NCBI GenBank assembly: GCA_031277045.1
Contig: JAISLX010000007.1
Coordinates: 1 to 20,295 of the forward strand
Source: Treponema sp.
Lineage (GTDB): Bacteria; Spirochaetota; Spirochaetia; Treponematales; Breznakiellaceae
DNA length: 20,295 nucleotides
Direction: 5' to 3'
Part shown: positions 7,431 through 14,348 of the stretch, piece after piece
Layout: each line of letters starts with the position of its first letter
Numbering within the stretch: the stretch's first letter is position 1
Made by a program: the position numbers and the translations under genes
Notes under the pieces: model-generated
Told to the model about the DNA's origin: nothing
What the model saw: the letters and a program-made list of their open reading frames with translations, nothing else
Databases searched by the model: none

Positions 7431-10400
7431 TTACTTCCCGGCCGCGGTTTTTTCCCCCGCGGATACCGATCCGGTAGGACTGAAACGCCGGGTACGGCTT
7501 CCCGCCTTGTCTACCAGCGCGGAAAGGTCGCCCGAACCCCTGAACCTCAGCACGTTTACCATAAAGATATTGAGTTTGTTCACGATGTTGGGGGGCAGGA
7601 GATTCCCGTCTACCTCTACCGAAAGGGTGGGATAGTTCCGCTCCCGCGCCCAGGGGGTAAATATCCCCTCGATAACCCGGCCGATAAGGCAGGCAAATGG
7701 GCTGATATTCACAATTCCCGAATAGCCGTGAGCCATAGCGGCGGCGGCGGAACCGGAAGACACGGCAATTTCCGAGTTTAACTCCAGATTGACAAAGTGT
7801 TCCTGGGTGTAGGCCATGATCTCCCGCATATCGTGGGGGGTCTCCGGAATAAGCTCCGTGGGCGCCAGGATGGAGATAACCTTTTTTTCCACCGAGTGTT
7901 TCCACCATTCTTCAAGAGTGAGTTTTTTAAGGTCCCGCCAGGGCTTGGAAAAAACGCGGCGGCCCGGTTTCCGCAGCCGGATAAGTTTCCGCAGGGCGTA
8001 GTCCCGGACAAAATCGAGGTAGTGTATCCACTCGGAGATCCCGGCCACCTTGACGACAATCCCCCGCTCGCTCATCAGATCCGTCAGTTCCCCTATGGCG
8101 AAATCGTCCCGGCGCACGTAAATTTCCCCGACAACCATCACCCTGGGGCAATCGGCCAGACGGCGCTTAAGGGGGATCTTCCTGACATCCGAAGCTACCT
8201 GTTTAAGCGCCTTCCAGACTCCCCCGGGATTATGCTCCACCGTATCCATAACATGGCGCCACGATGTTTCGTAATCCGCCAGCGCCTTTACCGGGTCCTG
8301 GGCCAGGGCTTTAAGGCTGGTCTGAATATCCTTGAGATAATCGGAAAGCACCAGCCCCTTCCACATCTCCCTGGCAAAGCCGGGCCCCAGTTCGGTGTAG
8401 GAATTATCCGCCGAAAGGATAAAAACCACCACGTTTTCCAGCCGCATGTCCCGGAAAAGATTCTCGTAGTACACATAGTACTGCCCGGTACGGCAGGGCC
8501 CGGTGGTAATGGGCACAAAAAGAAGGTACAACTCGTCTTTACGGTAGTTCCCGCCGGAAAAGTACTGCAGGGCGCTGCCCAAAACCAGGTGGCTGGGGAC
8601 GCACTCCTTGCCGGAAGCGTGGGAACGGGCCAACTGAATGGTTTTGGCGCTGGCTACCGGCAGGGCTTCCGCGTTGATCCCCATCTTCCTGACCACGGCC
8701 CCCATGTACTCGGTGGAAATGGCCCCCATATTGGAGAGCAGCACCTTTACCCGCGGATTGCCCTGGATGCGGACCTTTTCGTTAGTTTTACTGTTGTCAA
8801 GCCGCAGTTTGGCCGCGGTATCCGCGGCGGAAGGATCGTAAACAAAACGCCAGCCGTTGTCGTAACGTTCCGCCTCCAGCGCGTCTTTTTTGTTCCGGTA
8901 GCCGTCGATAATGTCCAGAAACGCCTCCACCCTGGTGTCCACCCCGGCGTCCGCGGAGTGGGAATCCAGCTCCAGCACCAGGAAGGGTTTTTGCCCCATG
9001 GCCCACTTGATGTAGTGGAGGATGAAGGAATCGGGGGCGCAGGAAAAATTGGTAACGTAGGTGAGGTAGATGTTGTCCTCTTTTTTGAGGAGCCCGGCCG
9101 CCTTTACGTCCTGCTGCCCATAGTACCAGTACATATTGGGGAAGATATCCTCGTCGTGGAAGGGCAGAATATCAAAAGGCACAATGGAATAGCCCCGCGT
9201 AGTAAATTTACGCGGAATCCCCATGTTCGCCTCCTGCGTAAAGGCGTTGTAGGGGCGGCCCAGGACGGCGATAACCGGGCGGTCCGCCCGCCGGGCCTCC
9301 TCCAGGGCCTGCCTGCCCATCAGTTTGACTGCGTCAAAATAGGCCCGCTGTTTGGCCAGGGCCGTTTCAAACGCGGCCCTGGCCTCCTCAAAGTCCACGC
9401 CCAGCCGCGCGGCGGTTTGGGCAAAGAACTCCAGGGCCTTGGCGTCCCCGAACTTAAAGCTTACCACCAGGGGGAGCCACTTCGCCTTGTCCACGTCGGG
9501 AAATGCCTTCTCGATGTAGTAGGGCAGGCTCTGGGTAATGGGGCAGAAGTTGGCGTGCACCTTTTCTTCGTAGCTGGGCATGTCCCTAAAGTGGGGGAGC
9601 AGCACGTAGTCCGCGCCCTTGTCCAGGCAGTCCTGCACCGCGCCGTGGGCGATCTCCGCGGGAAAGCAGTAGGTGGATTCCGCCCGCGCCACCCCCGCGT
9701 GGGCCACCTCGGTGGAGAGGAAGGTCCTGATCCCCAGTTCGTGGAAAAACCAGGAGTACAGAGGGTAGAGGGTGTGGACCGAAAAGGCGCGGGGAATGGC
9801 CACAACAAAATTCCGTTTTGGCGCGGGGTTTTGCCCCGCGGAATCCCAGGCCGGGGCGGCGAATTCTTCGAACAGCATCTTCTGGCGCTTTTCCACGTAG
9901 TCGAAAACCGGCATGTCCTTTACCTGCTTGCGCATGTTGGCGTACTTGTTGCAGCGGCCGCCGAACATGTACTTCCGCCCTTCAACGTTCAGCACCTGGA
10001 TGGGGCAGCGGTTTTCGCAGGAAGCGCAGGTAAAGACCCGCTCATACACGATCTCCCGGCCAATCAGCATGTCCATGTCCACGGCGCGTTCCGCCAGCAG
10101 GCCGTCGGCATTTTTGCGCTTCGCCAGCAGGGCCACCCCGAAGCAGCCCATCAGTTCCGGCGAGGGGGGCACGAGGATCTCCTTGTCCAGCAGCATGGCG
10201 AAGGCCAGGGGGATGGCGGGGTTCTTGGCGACCCCGCCCTGGAGGAAGACCTTGCCGCCGATAGTGCGGTTCCCCACTACGCGGTTCAGGTAGTTGGACA
10301 CGATGGAACAGGCGATCCCCGCCGTAATATTCTCCCGGCTGGCCCCCTGCTGCACGGCCTTGCGGATATCGGAATTGATAAAGGCCGAACAATGCTCCCC

Positions 10401-11807
10401 GAATTTGCAGGGGGCGTCCGCCCGCAGCGCGATGGGGCCGATGTCCCTGGCGGAATGAATGGAAAGATCCCCGGAGGCGGATTCCTCCAGGAACGATCCG
10501 GTCCCCGCGGAGCAGGCCTCGTTCATGGCGTAGTCGATGGGCACCCCGTTTTTCAGCAGCACGTATTTGGCGTCCTGGCCGCCAATCTCGAAGATCGTCT
10601 CCACGCCGGGATCGAAGTAGGTAGTTCCCACAGCGTGGGCGATAATCTCGTTGTAAACCCCCGGCGTTTCCAAAAAGACCCCCAGGATCTCCCGGCTGGA
10701 CCCGGTGGCGGAAACCAGCCGTATATCGGCCTTGCGGTCCCCCGTATCGGCGATTACCTTGTCCCGGATAACCGTCAGACATTCCTTCAGGGCCTTGACC
10801 GGATCCCCGTGGGTGCGGCCGTAGTGGCTCGCCACAATCTCGTCGGTCTCCATGTCCACCAGGCAGGCCTTTGTGGTGGTGGAACCGCCATCCACCCCCA
10901 GAATATAGGCCCGGTCCGCCCGTACTTTGCCTTCGGCCGCGCCTTCGGGCCTCTCGAAACTCCGTACCTTTCCGGCCCATTCCTTAAGGGCCCCCAGGGT
11001 CCCAAAGCGGATTTCGTTGGATTTTAGAAGCCGCCCGGCCTCCGGCAGAGGGCTCCCGCTTGCGGGGGCCAACACCGCCGCGCCCAGGGCTTCGAAAACC
11101 GGGGCGCATTCGGGGATAATAAACTCGATCTGCGGCGCCTTTTCCCGGATAAAGCGGACGATATGCCGGTTCAGCGTTATCCCGCCGGTCAGCGCCACGC
11201 GGCCGGAATTTACCCGCGCCCGTTTAAGAAAGTCGATAACCTTGACCGCCATCACGTCGGAAAGGGAAAGGACGATGTCGTCCTTGGTGGCCTCCCGCTT
11301 GTTCAGCCGGTGGGTGCAGTCGCTTTTCATGAACACCGAACAGCGGGTGGACAGGGGGTAGACCCTGGCGTCGTCGGGAACCTTGTCGATATCCTCCAGG
11401 GTCATATCCATGCGGGCAAGCTGCTGTTTAAGGAATTCCCCCGTGCCGCTGGCACACTTGTTCCCGGAAAAGTTGTTGATGATCTTGCCGGAACTGTCCA
11501 GGGAGTAGACCACCAGGTCCTCCCCCCCCATGCTCACCACCGCGCCGGCCTCGATCCCCAGGGCCCGGAGCGCCGCTTCCACGCACAGGGGCTCCAGAGT
11601 CCCGGCGGCGTCAAACATAAAACGGCCCTCGTTACCCGTAACCAGCGTGGGCGTCCCCGGGGATATTTTTCCCCTATCCAAAAGATCGCGTACCGCCGTA
11701 GCAAAATCCCCCTCGTGCGGTACGGACGCGCTCCAAACCAGCTTCCCGTCATCAGCAAGCGCCATTTTTAAACTTGTAGACCCGATATTGATACCCAGTG
11801 AAACCAT
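7431..11807 (-). CDS. Giant acyl-CoA dehydratase activase-type protein (two BadF/HgdC ATPase domains plus DUF2229/HgdB-like region)
   Basis: A 1458-aa fusion. Residues 1-250 and about 300-565 are two tandem ASKHA-fold activase domains of the BadF/BadG/HgdC type, each starting with a phosphate-binding motif (GINIGSTSLK, GVDGGSTTTK) and each with the paired cysteines that in HgdC bridge a [4Fe-4S] cluster (NKCASGTGEFL C118 with C156; EACSAGTGSFL C432 with C473). A cluster C594, C597, C601, C619 follows, then a DUF2229-like and 2-hydroxyacyl-CoA dehydratase-like region with scattered conserved cysteines (C714, C755, C923, C1069, C1105). HgdC enzymes hydrolyse ATP to inject a low-potential electron into a dehydratase or reductase; here activator and a possible acceptor share one chain. 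The substrate is unknown. AGAGAGGT precedes the ATG. No dehydratase subunits adjoin. An RHS remnant follows the stop codon directly. Confidence 0.88.
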   Translation of the reverse strand: MVSLGINIGSTSLKMALADDGKLVWSASVPHEGDFATAVRDLLDRGKISPGTPTLVTGNEGRFMFDAAGTLEPLCVEAALRALGIEAGAVVSMGGEDLVVYSLDSSGKIINNFSGNKCASGTGEFLKQQLARMDMTLEDIDKVPDDARVYPLSTRCSVFMKSDCTHRLNKREATKDDIVLSLSDVMAVKVIDFLKRARVNSGRVALTGGITLNRHIVRFIREKAPQIEFIIPECAPVFEALGAAVLAPASGSPLPEAGRLLKSNEIRFGTLGALKEWAGKVRSFERPEGAAEGKVRADRAYILGVDGGSTTTKACLVDMETDEIVASHYGRTHGDPVKALKECLTVIRDKVIADTGDRKADIRLVSATGSSREILGVFLETPGVYNEIIAHAVGTTYFDPGVETIFEIGGQDAKYVLLKNGVPIDYAMNEACSAGTGSFLEESASGDLSIHSARDIGPIALRADAPCKFGEHCSAFINSDIRKAVQQGASRENITAGIACSIVSNYLNRVVGNRTIGGKVFLQGGVAKNPAIPLAFAMLLDKEILVPPSPELMGCFGVALLAKRKNADGLLAERAVDMDMLIGREIVYERVFTCASCENRCPIQVLNVEGRKYMFGGRCNKYANMRKQVKDMPVFDYVEKRQKMLFEEFAAPAWDSAGQNPAPKRNFVVAIPRAFSVHTLYPLYSWFFHELGIRTFLSTEVAHAGVARAESTYCFPAEIAHGAVQDCLDKGADYVLLPHFRDMPSYEEKVHANFCPITQSLPYYIEKAFPDVDKAKWLPLVVSFKFGDAKALEFFAQTAARLGVDFEEARAAFETALAKQRAYFDAVKLMGRQALEEARRADRPVIAVLGRPYNAFTQEANMGIPRKFTTRGYSIVPFDILPFHDEDIFPNMYWYYGQQDVKAAGLLKKEDNIYLTYVTNFSCAPDSFILHYIKWAMGQKPFLVLELDSHSADAGVDTRVEAFLDIIDGYRNKKDALEAERYDNGWRFVYDPSAADTAAKLRLDNSKTNEKVRIQGNPRVKVLLSNMGAISTEYMGAVVRKMGINAEALPVASAKTIQLARSHASGKECVPSHLVLGSALQYFSGGNYRKDELYLLFVPITTGPCRTGQYYVYYENLFRDMRLENVVVFILSADNSYTELGPGFAREMWKGLVLSDYLKDIQTSLKALAQDPVKALADYETSWRHVMDTVEHNPGGVWKALKQVASDVRKIPLKRRLADCPRVMVVGEIYVRRDDFAIGELTDLMSERGIVVKVAGISEWIHYLDFVRDYALRKLIRLRKPGRRVFSKPWRDLKKLTLEEWWKHSVEKKVISILAPTELIPETPHDMREIMAYTQEHFVNLELNSEIAVSSGSAAAAMAHGYSGIVNISPFACLIGRVIEGIFTPWARERNYPTLSVEVDGNLLPPNIVNKLNIFMVNVLRFRGSGDLSALVDKAGSRTRRFSPTGSVSAGEKTAAGK

Positions 11808-11835
11808 ATTACCTCTCTAAAAAACGCGGATTCCT

Positions 11836-11854
11836 CAAAACCCGCCTGGTTTTG
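11836..11854 (-). promoter_or_regulatory. Leader stem-loop ahead of the giant activase gene
   Basis: CAAAACC (11836-11842) pairs perfectly with GGTTTTG (11848-11854) around a five-base loop, 28 bases upstream of the ATG of the giant gene. It lies in the expected 5' leader. No T-run follows, so a terminator is unlikely; effects on mRNA stability or translation are possible but unproven. Confidence 0.35.
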
Positions 11855-11862
11855 GGAAAGGC

Positions 11863-11891
11863 TTATACTATACAAAATCAACAAAGTATAA
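11863..11891. promoter_or_regulatory. AT-rich inverted repeat with -10-like boxes (candidate promoter/operator)
   Basis: TTATACT (11863-11869) and AGTATAA (11885-11891) form a 7-bp inverted repeat with a 15-base spacer in an otherwise GC-rich region. Each arm contains TATACT, one on each strand, so the site could carry divergent -10 boxes or be an operator for the giant gene. I see no convincing -35 element. Confidence 0.35.
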
Positions 11892-11994
11892 AAGCGCGAA
11901 TAAAGAACCCCGCCCGAATGCCCCAAAGCCTCACGCATAAGCGCCGTTTCCGTCCCCGGGCAGGGTACATGCGCATACACAGGATATTCGCTGC

Positions 11995-12118
11995 GGGCGC
12001 TTAAAAACAGGGTTTAGCATTATTCTGAGGTCCTGCCGGCAGTAAAAATCCATGCAGGCATGATGTTTTTCCCGCCGGTACCCCGCCCAACCTCTGCTCC
12101 CCCTGTTTTTAAGCGCCC
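11995..12118. repeat. Large hairpin 1 (124 nt, 18-bp perfect terminal stem)
   Basis: GGGCGCTTAAAAACAGGG (11995-12012) has an exact reverse complement at 12101-12118. Inside lie further co-axial pairings: GAGGT 12027-12031 with ACCTC 12090-12094, CCGGC 12036-12040 with GCCGG 12074-12078, AAAAA 12044-12048 with TTTTT 12066-12070, and CATG 12051-12054 with CATG 12059-12062. The nested pattern suggests a selected folded RNA or DNA structure. No open frame or T-run accounts for it. Confidence 0.85.
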
Positions 12119-12140
12119 CCATCAATTTCCCTTGGGGTAC

Positions 12141-12269
12141 ATGCGCTGGCCCTGCCCTAAAAAGGTGACTGACACCAGGGGGCGGGCTGGCCCATACATC
12201 ACGGCCTTACACCCTCGTGTCGATATTTTACATGGGTTTAACCCTTATCCAAGGGCAGGGCCAGCGCAT
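12141..12269. repeat. Large hairpin 2 (129 nt, 18-bp perfect terminal stem)
   Basis: ATGCGCTGGCCCTGCCCT (12141-12158) has an exact reverse complement at 12252-12269. Inner pairings include CCCAT 12191-12195 with ATGGG 12232-12236, CACG 12200-12203 with CGTG 12216-12219, GGGC/GCCC at 12184-12193, and the short palindromic unit GGTGACTGACACC (12164-12176). It follows hairpin 1 after 22 bases. Confidence 0.85.
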
Positions 12270-12304
12270 ATTGGTTATGGGAATTGCGACGGGTGCTAAA
12301 TACC

Positions 12305-12423
12305 GGAGGGCAAAACGCTTGGGGCGGGCACTTGACCGAAGTTTTGCGCCGTCTGAACCACAGAAAATTACAGGGATTTACGAGCGCAAAGCAAGCGTGC
12401 CCGGTACAAGCGTTTTGCCCTCC
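12305..12423. repeat. Large hairpin 3 (119 nt, 17-bp perfect terminal stem)
   Basis: GGAGGGCAAAACGCTTG (12305-12321) has an exact reverse complement at 12407-12423. After a symmetric 4x4 internal loop, GGGCAC 12326-12331 pairs with GTGCCC 12397-12402, and further in TTTGCGC 12343-12349 pairs with GCGCAAA 12384-12390. It starts 35 bases after hairpin 2. Confidence 0.85.
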
Positions 12424-12458
12424 TGGTTTTTCCTGCCTGCGGCCTATCCCCGAAGGTT

Positions 12459-12475
12459 ATATGCACTGGCCCTGC
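12459..12475. repeat. Third copy of the hairpin-2 arm, able to pair with its right arm
   Basis: ATATGCACTGGCCCTGC matches the reverse complement of 12255-12271 at 16 of 17 positions and is a near-direct copy of 12141-12155 (14 of 15). The right arm of hairpin 2 can therefore pair either with 12141-12158 or with this copy, which would enclose hairpin 3. It ends eight bases before the perR -35 box. Confidence 0.75.
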
Positions 12476-12483
12476 AGAAAGCC

Positions 12484-12514
12484 TTGACAAATTTAATAAT
12501 AATAATTATTATTA
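12484..12514 (+). promoter_or_regulatory. perR promoter with overlapping PerR/Fur-type operator
   Basis: TTGACA (12484-12489), a 17-bp spacer and TATTAT (12507-12512) make a near-consensus sigma-70 promoter. Over its spacer and -10 lies TAATAATAATTATTATTA (12497-12514), an exact 18-bp palindrome that contains a 7-1-7 box TAATAATAATTATTA (12497-12511), the layout of Fur/PerR operators (PerR consensus TTATAATNATTATAA). Binding here would block RNA polymerase, so negative autoregulation is expected. The -10 ends six bases before the ATG at 12519, predicting a leaderless transcript. Confidence 0.8.
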
Positions 12515-12518
12515 AAAT

Positions 12519-12998
12519 ATGATGAAGGGAGCCGCATCCAGTGGAAAAAAGAAACACAGCAGGAAACGGGACGAGATACTCGCCCTGATCCGTTCCACAA
12601 CGTCCCATCCCAGCGCCCGCTGGGTGTACGAGCGGCTTAAACCCGCCTTTCCGCGGCTGTCTCTGGGAACCGTGTACCGGAACATCAGGGCCTTTCGGGA
12701 GGAAGGGGAACTGGTCTCCGTGGGGGTTGTTCAGGGGGAGGAGCGTTTCGACGGCCAGGTGCGGCCCCATTGTCATTTTATCTGTTCCCGCTGCGGAAAA
12801 ATCGTTGATATTGACGGCGGCGTGGACAAAAATCAGGAAGAAACGGCCGGCGCGCCGCCGGGGCCGGTTTCCAAATCAGGGCTGTCCCCCGGAATAGGGG
12901 ATAATTCCGTCCTGTACGTCGATCACCGCAAAACCGTGTTTTACGGCCTCTGCGGGGACTGCCGGAGGGCGGTTGAGGAAGGCGACACCACGGCTTAG
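12519..12998 (+). CDS. perR: PerR-type peroxide-responsive Fur-family repressor
   Basis: A 159-aa winged-helix metalloregulator. The DNA-binding half has [20 protein letters not shown] and [16 protein letters not shown]. All five regulatory-metal ligands of Bacillus subtilis PerR (H37, D85, H91, H93, D104) are present at a constant offset of seven: H30, D78, H84, H86, D97. Asp rather than Glu at the last position is the PerR-like state. Structural zinc cysteines are C89, C92, C144 and C147. Relative to B. subtilis PerR a Gly/Pro-rich insert of about 15 residues lies between C92 and C144. With Fe2+ such proteins are inactivated by peroxide-driven oxidation of the two histidines. The rubrerythrin gene 56 bp downstream is a classical PerR target. 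ATG codons at 12519 and 12522 are both possible starts. Confidence 0.88.
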   Translation: MMKGAASSGKKKHSRKRDEILALIRSTTSHPSARWVYERLKPAFPRLSLGTVYRNIRAFREEGELVSVGVVQGEERFDGQVRPHCHFICSRCGKIVDIDGGVDKNQEETAGAPPGPVSKSGLSPGIGDNSVLYVDHRKTVFYGLCGDCRRAVEEGDTTA

Positions 12999-13054
12999 AC
13001 CGTGAGATTTTTTACCGGACGGCGGAACCGTTCCGGGGAATGGAGGGTACGAGT

Positions 13055-13600
13055 ATGAAGAAATGGGTATGTCAGGTTTGCGGGTACGTACACACCGGGG
13101 CGGAAGCTCCGGAGTCCTGCCCGCAGTGCAAAGCTCCGGCGTCCAAGTTCAAGGAACAAGGCGCTGTGGGCGGTTTCGCGGCGGAACACGTGCTTGGAGC
13201 GGCCAAGGGCGCGGAAAAGGACATCCTTGATGACCTTAGAGCGAACTTTAACGGCGAATGTACCGAAGTCGGCATGTACCTGGCCATGAGCCGGGTAGCG
13301 GAGCGGGAAGGCTATCCTGAGGTAGCCGAGGCTTACAAGCGCTACGCCTTTGAGGAGGCGGAACACGCGGCCAAATTCGCCGAGCTTTTGGGTGAGGTTG
13401 TTACGGACAGCACCAGGAAAAACCTTGAACTGCGGGTGGAAGCCGAACACGGCGCCTGCGCGGGCAAGACCGATACCGCCAAACGGGCCAAGGACCGGGG
13501 TTACGACGCCATCCACGACACGGTTCACGAGATGGCCCGGGACGAAGCCCGCCACTGCGCCGGGTTCCGGGGCCTTTTGAAGCGGTACTTCGGGGCCTAA
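13055..13600 (+). CDS. Reverse rubrerythrin (N-terminal rubredoxin, C-terminal di-iron domain)
   Basis: A 181-aa non-haem iron peroxidase that reduces hydrogen peroxide in the cytoplasm of anaerobes using electrons from NADH via rubredoxin-type partners. Domain order is reversed relative to classical rubrerythrin: the rubredoxin centre comes first ([10 protein letters not shown] and CPQC; C6, C9, C22, C25), then the ferritin-like four-helix domain with [10 protein letters not shown] (E68, E71), FEEAEH (E101, H104) and MARDEARH (E164, H167). The ATG at 13055 is chosen because GGAGGG (13042-13047) stands seven bases before it; the ATG at 13040 lies inside that ribosome-binding region. It follows perR by 56 bp on the same strand and is probably co-transcribed, so peroxide would induce both. 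Paired hairpins follow the stop. Confidence 0.93.
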   Translation: MKKWVCQVCGYVHTGAEAPESCPQCKAPASKFKEQGAVGGFAAEHVLGAAKGAEKDILDDLRANFNGECTEVGMYLAMSRVAEREGYPEVAEAYKRYAFEEAEHAAKFAELLGEVVTDSTRKNLELRVEAEHGACAGKTDTAKRAKDRGYDAIHDTVHEMARDEARHCAGFRGLLKRYFGA

Positions 13601-13609
13601 ACCCCGGCG

Positions 13610-13647
13610 AAAAATCCAGGAAGTCCGCCGCACGGCGGGCTTCCTGG
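13610..13647 (-). terminator. Intrinsic terminator for the leftward maltodextrin operon
   Basis: CCAGGAAGTCCGCCG (13616-13630) pairs with CGGCGGGCTTCCTGG (13633-13647), 15 bp with one G-T pair and a two-base apex. On the minus strand the stem is followed by ATTTTT (13615-13610), so it ends transcription coming from the genes at 13749 and above. It lies only 16 bases after the rubrerythrin stop. Confidence 0.8.
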
Positions 13648-13684
13648 CGGCGCGGACCGTACAGAGAGGCGGTCCGCGCCGTTT
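13648..13684 (+). terminator. Hairpin terminator candidate downstream of rubrerythrin
   Basis: CGGCGCGGACCG (13648-13659) pairs perfectly with CGGTCCGCGCCG (13670-13681) around a ten-base loop, followed by only three T. It abuts the preceding hairpin without a gap. It likely ends or 3'-protects the perR-rubrerythrin transcript, though the short T-run makes it a weaker intrinsic terminator. Confidence 0.6.
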
Positions 13685-13748
13685 CACGATTCACGGAGCA
13701 CCCCCGCGCCAGGGCCGGCGCGCGCAAATGAGCCGCTTGTAAAAACAG

Positions 13749-14348
13749 CTATCCCTCTTCACGGGGCCGGGAAAGGGCGAAGACCAGGATAATTTCCGCC
13801 AGATAAAATACCAGCAGATGTACCGTGGGCAGCCAAAGGCCCAGCAGGGCCGACGCCGCAGCCGGCAGGGTGGAAGAAAAAACCAAAATGCCAAACCTAT
13901 CCCGCCAGCTCAAGGGCGAACTATTCAAACGGGAAAGGCCCAGGAAAAAGGCGGCGCAGACATAAAACACCAACTGCAAAATCAGGATCAGCATAAAAGC
14001 AAATCCCAGCATGGGCAGCATAACCTGCCTGCCGTAGCCCTCCCCATACAGGGCCTGGTTAAAGGCCAAGGCCGGCGCGCCTTCCGGAACGGCGTTTAAC
14101 TCCGCCTGAAGCATTTCCGCAAACTGATCGCCGTAAAGCCGGGAATAAAAATCCCACGGTTCCAGCCGGGCAATGGCGAACATCACCGGGAAGTTAAGCG
14201 CCAGGGCTATCACCAGAAAATGAAGGGCGATAAAACCGCCCCCCAATTTTTTTACCAGCGGAATAAACCGGCGGGGTTTGCCGTTGCCCAGTACGGCGGC
14301 CTCAAAGTAGCGCCGCCCGTTTCCGGAAACCGGCAGGCTTCTATTCAC
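13749..14348 (-). CDS. Multi-pass membrane protein of the maltodextrin operon, possibly DUF1189-like
   Basis: About 199 aa with four predicted membrane segments: FIALHFLVIALALNFPVMF, GFAFMLILILQLVFYVCAAF, a segment beginning FGILVFSSTLPAAASALLGL, and TVHLLVFYLAEIILVFAL. A hydrophilic loop (EPWDFYSRLYGDQF and onward) lies between the first two. The GTG at 14348 overlaps the end of malG by eight bases and is preferred; a TTG at 14378 would add ten residues and overlap more. Position directly after malG, with the same strand and overlap, indicates co-transcription with the importer. DUF1189 (YvdJ-type) membrane proteins sit next to maltodextrin transporter genes in Firmicutes and have a similar size and topology, but I cannot confirm membership from the sequence alone. 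Function unknown. Confidence 0.7.
   Translation of the reverse strand: MNRSLPVSGNGRRYFEAAVLGNGKPRRFIPLVKKLGGGFIALHFLVIALALNFPVMFAIARLEPWDFYSRLYGDQFAEMLQAELNAVPEGAPALAFNQALYGEGYGRQVMLPMLGFAFMLILILQLVFYVCAAFFLGLSRLNSSPLSWRDRFGILVFSSTLPAAASALLGLWLPTVHLLVFYLAEIILVFALSRPREEG

Noticed and set aside
7797..11027. A 1076-codon open frame on the plus strand, antisense to the giant activase gene
   Set aside because: It mirrors the codon bias of the minus-strand gene in GC-rich DNA, has no ribosome-binding site or recognisable domain, and is rich in Gly/His/Pro/Arg as expected for antisense frames.
11995..12423. Large hairpins interpreted as intrinsic terminators, tRNAs or a CRISPR array
   Set aside because: No T-runs follow the stems, no tRNA cloverleaf or anticodon arm is seen, and there is no regular repeat-spacer pattern.
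12494..12514. AT-rich trinucleotide stretch as a simple microsatellite
   Set aside because: It switches from TAA to TTA units to form an exact 18-bp palindrome positioned over the -10 box, which fits an operator better than a slippage repeat.
12217..12522. A 101-codon plus-strand frame across hairpin 3 up to the perR start
   Set aside because: It spans the inverted repeats, the perR promoter and the palindromic operator; its last residues are just translated AT-rich repeat (Ile run).
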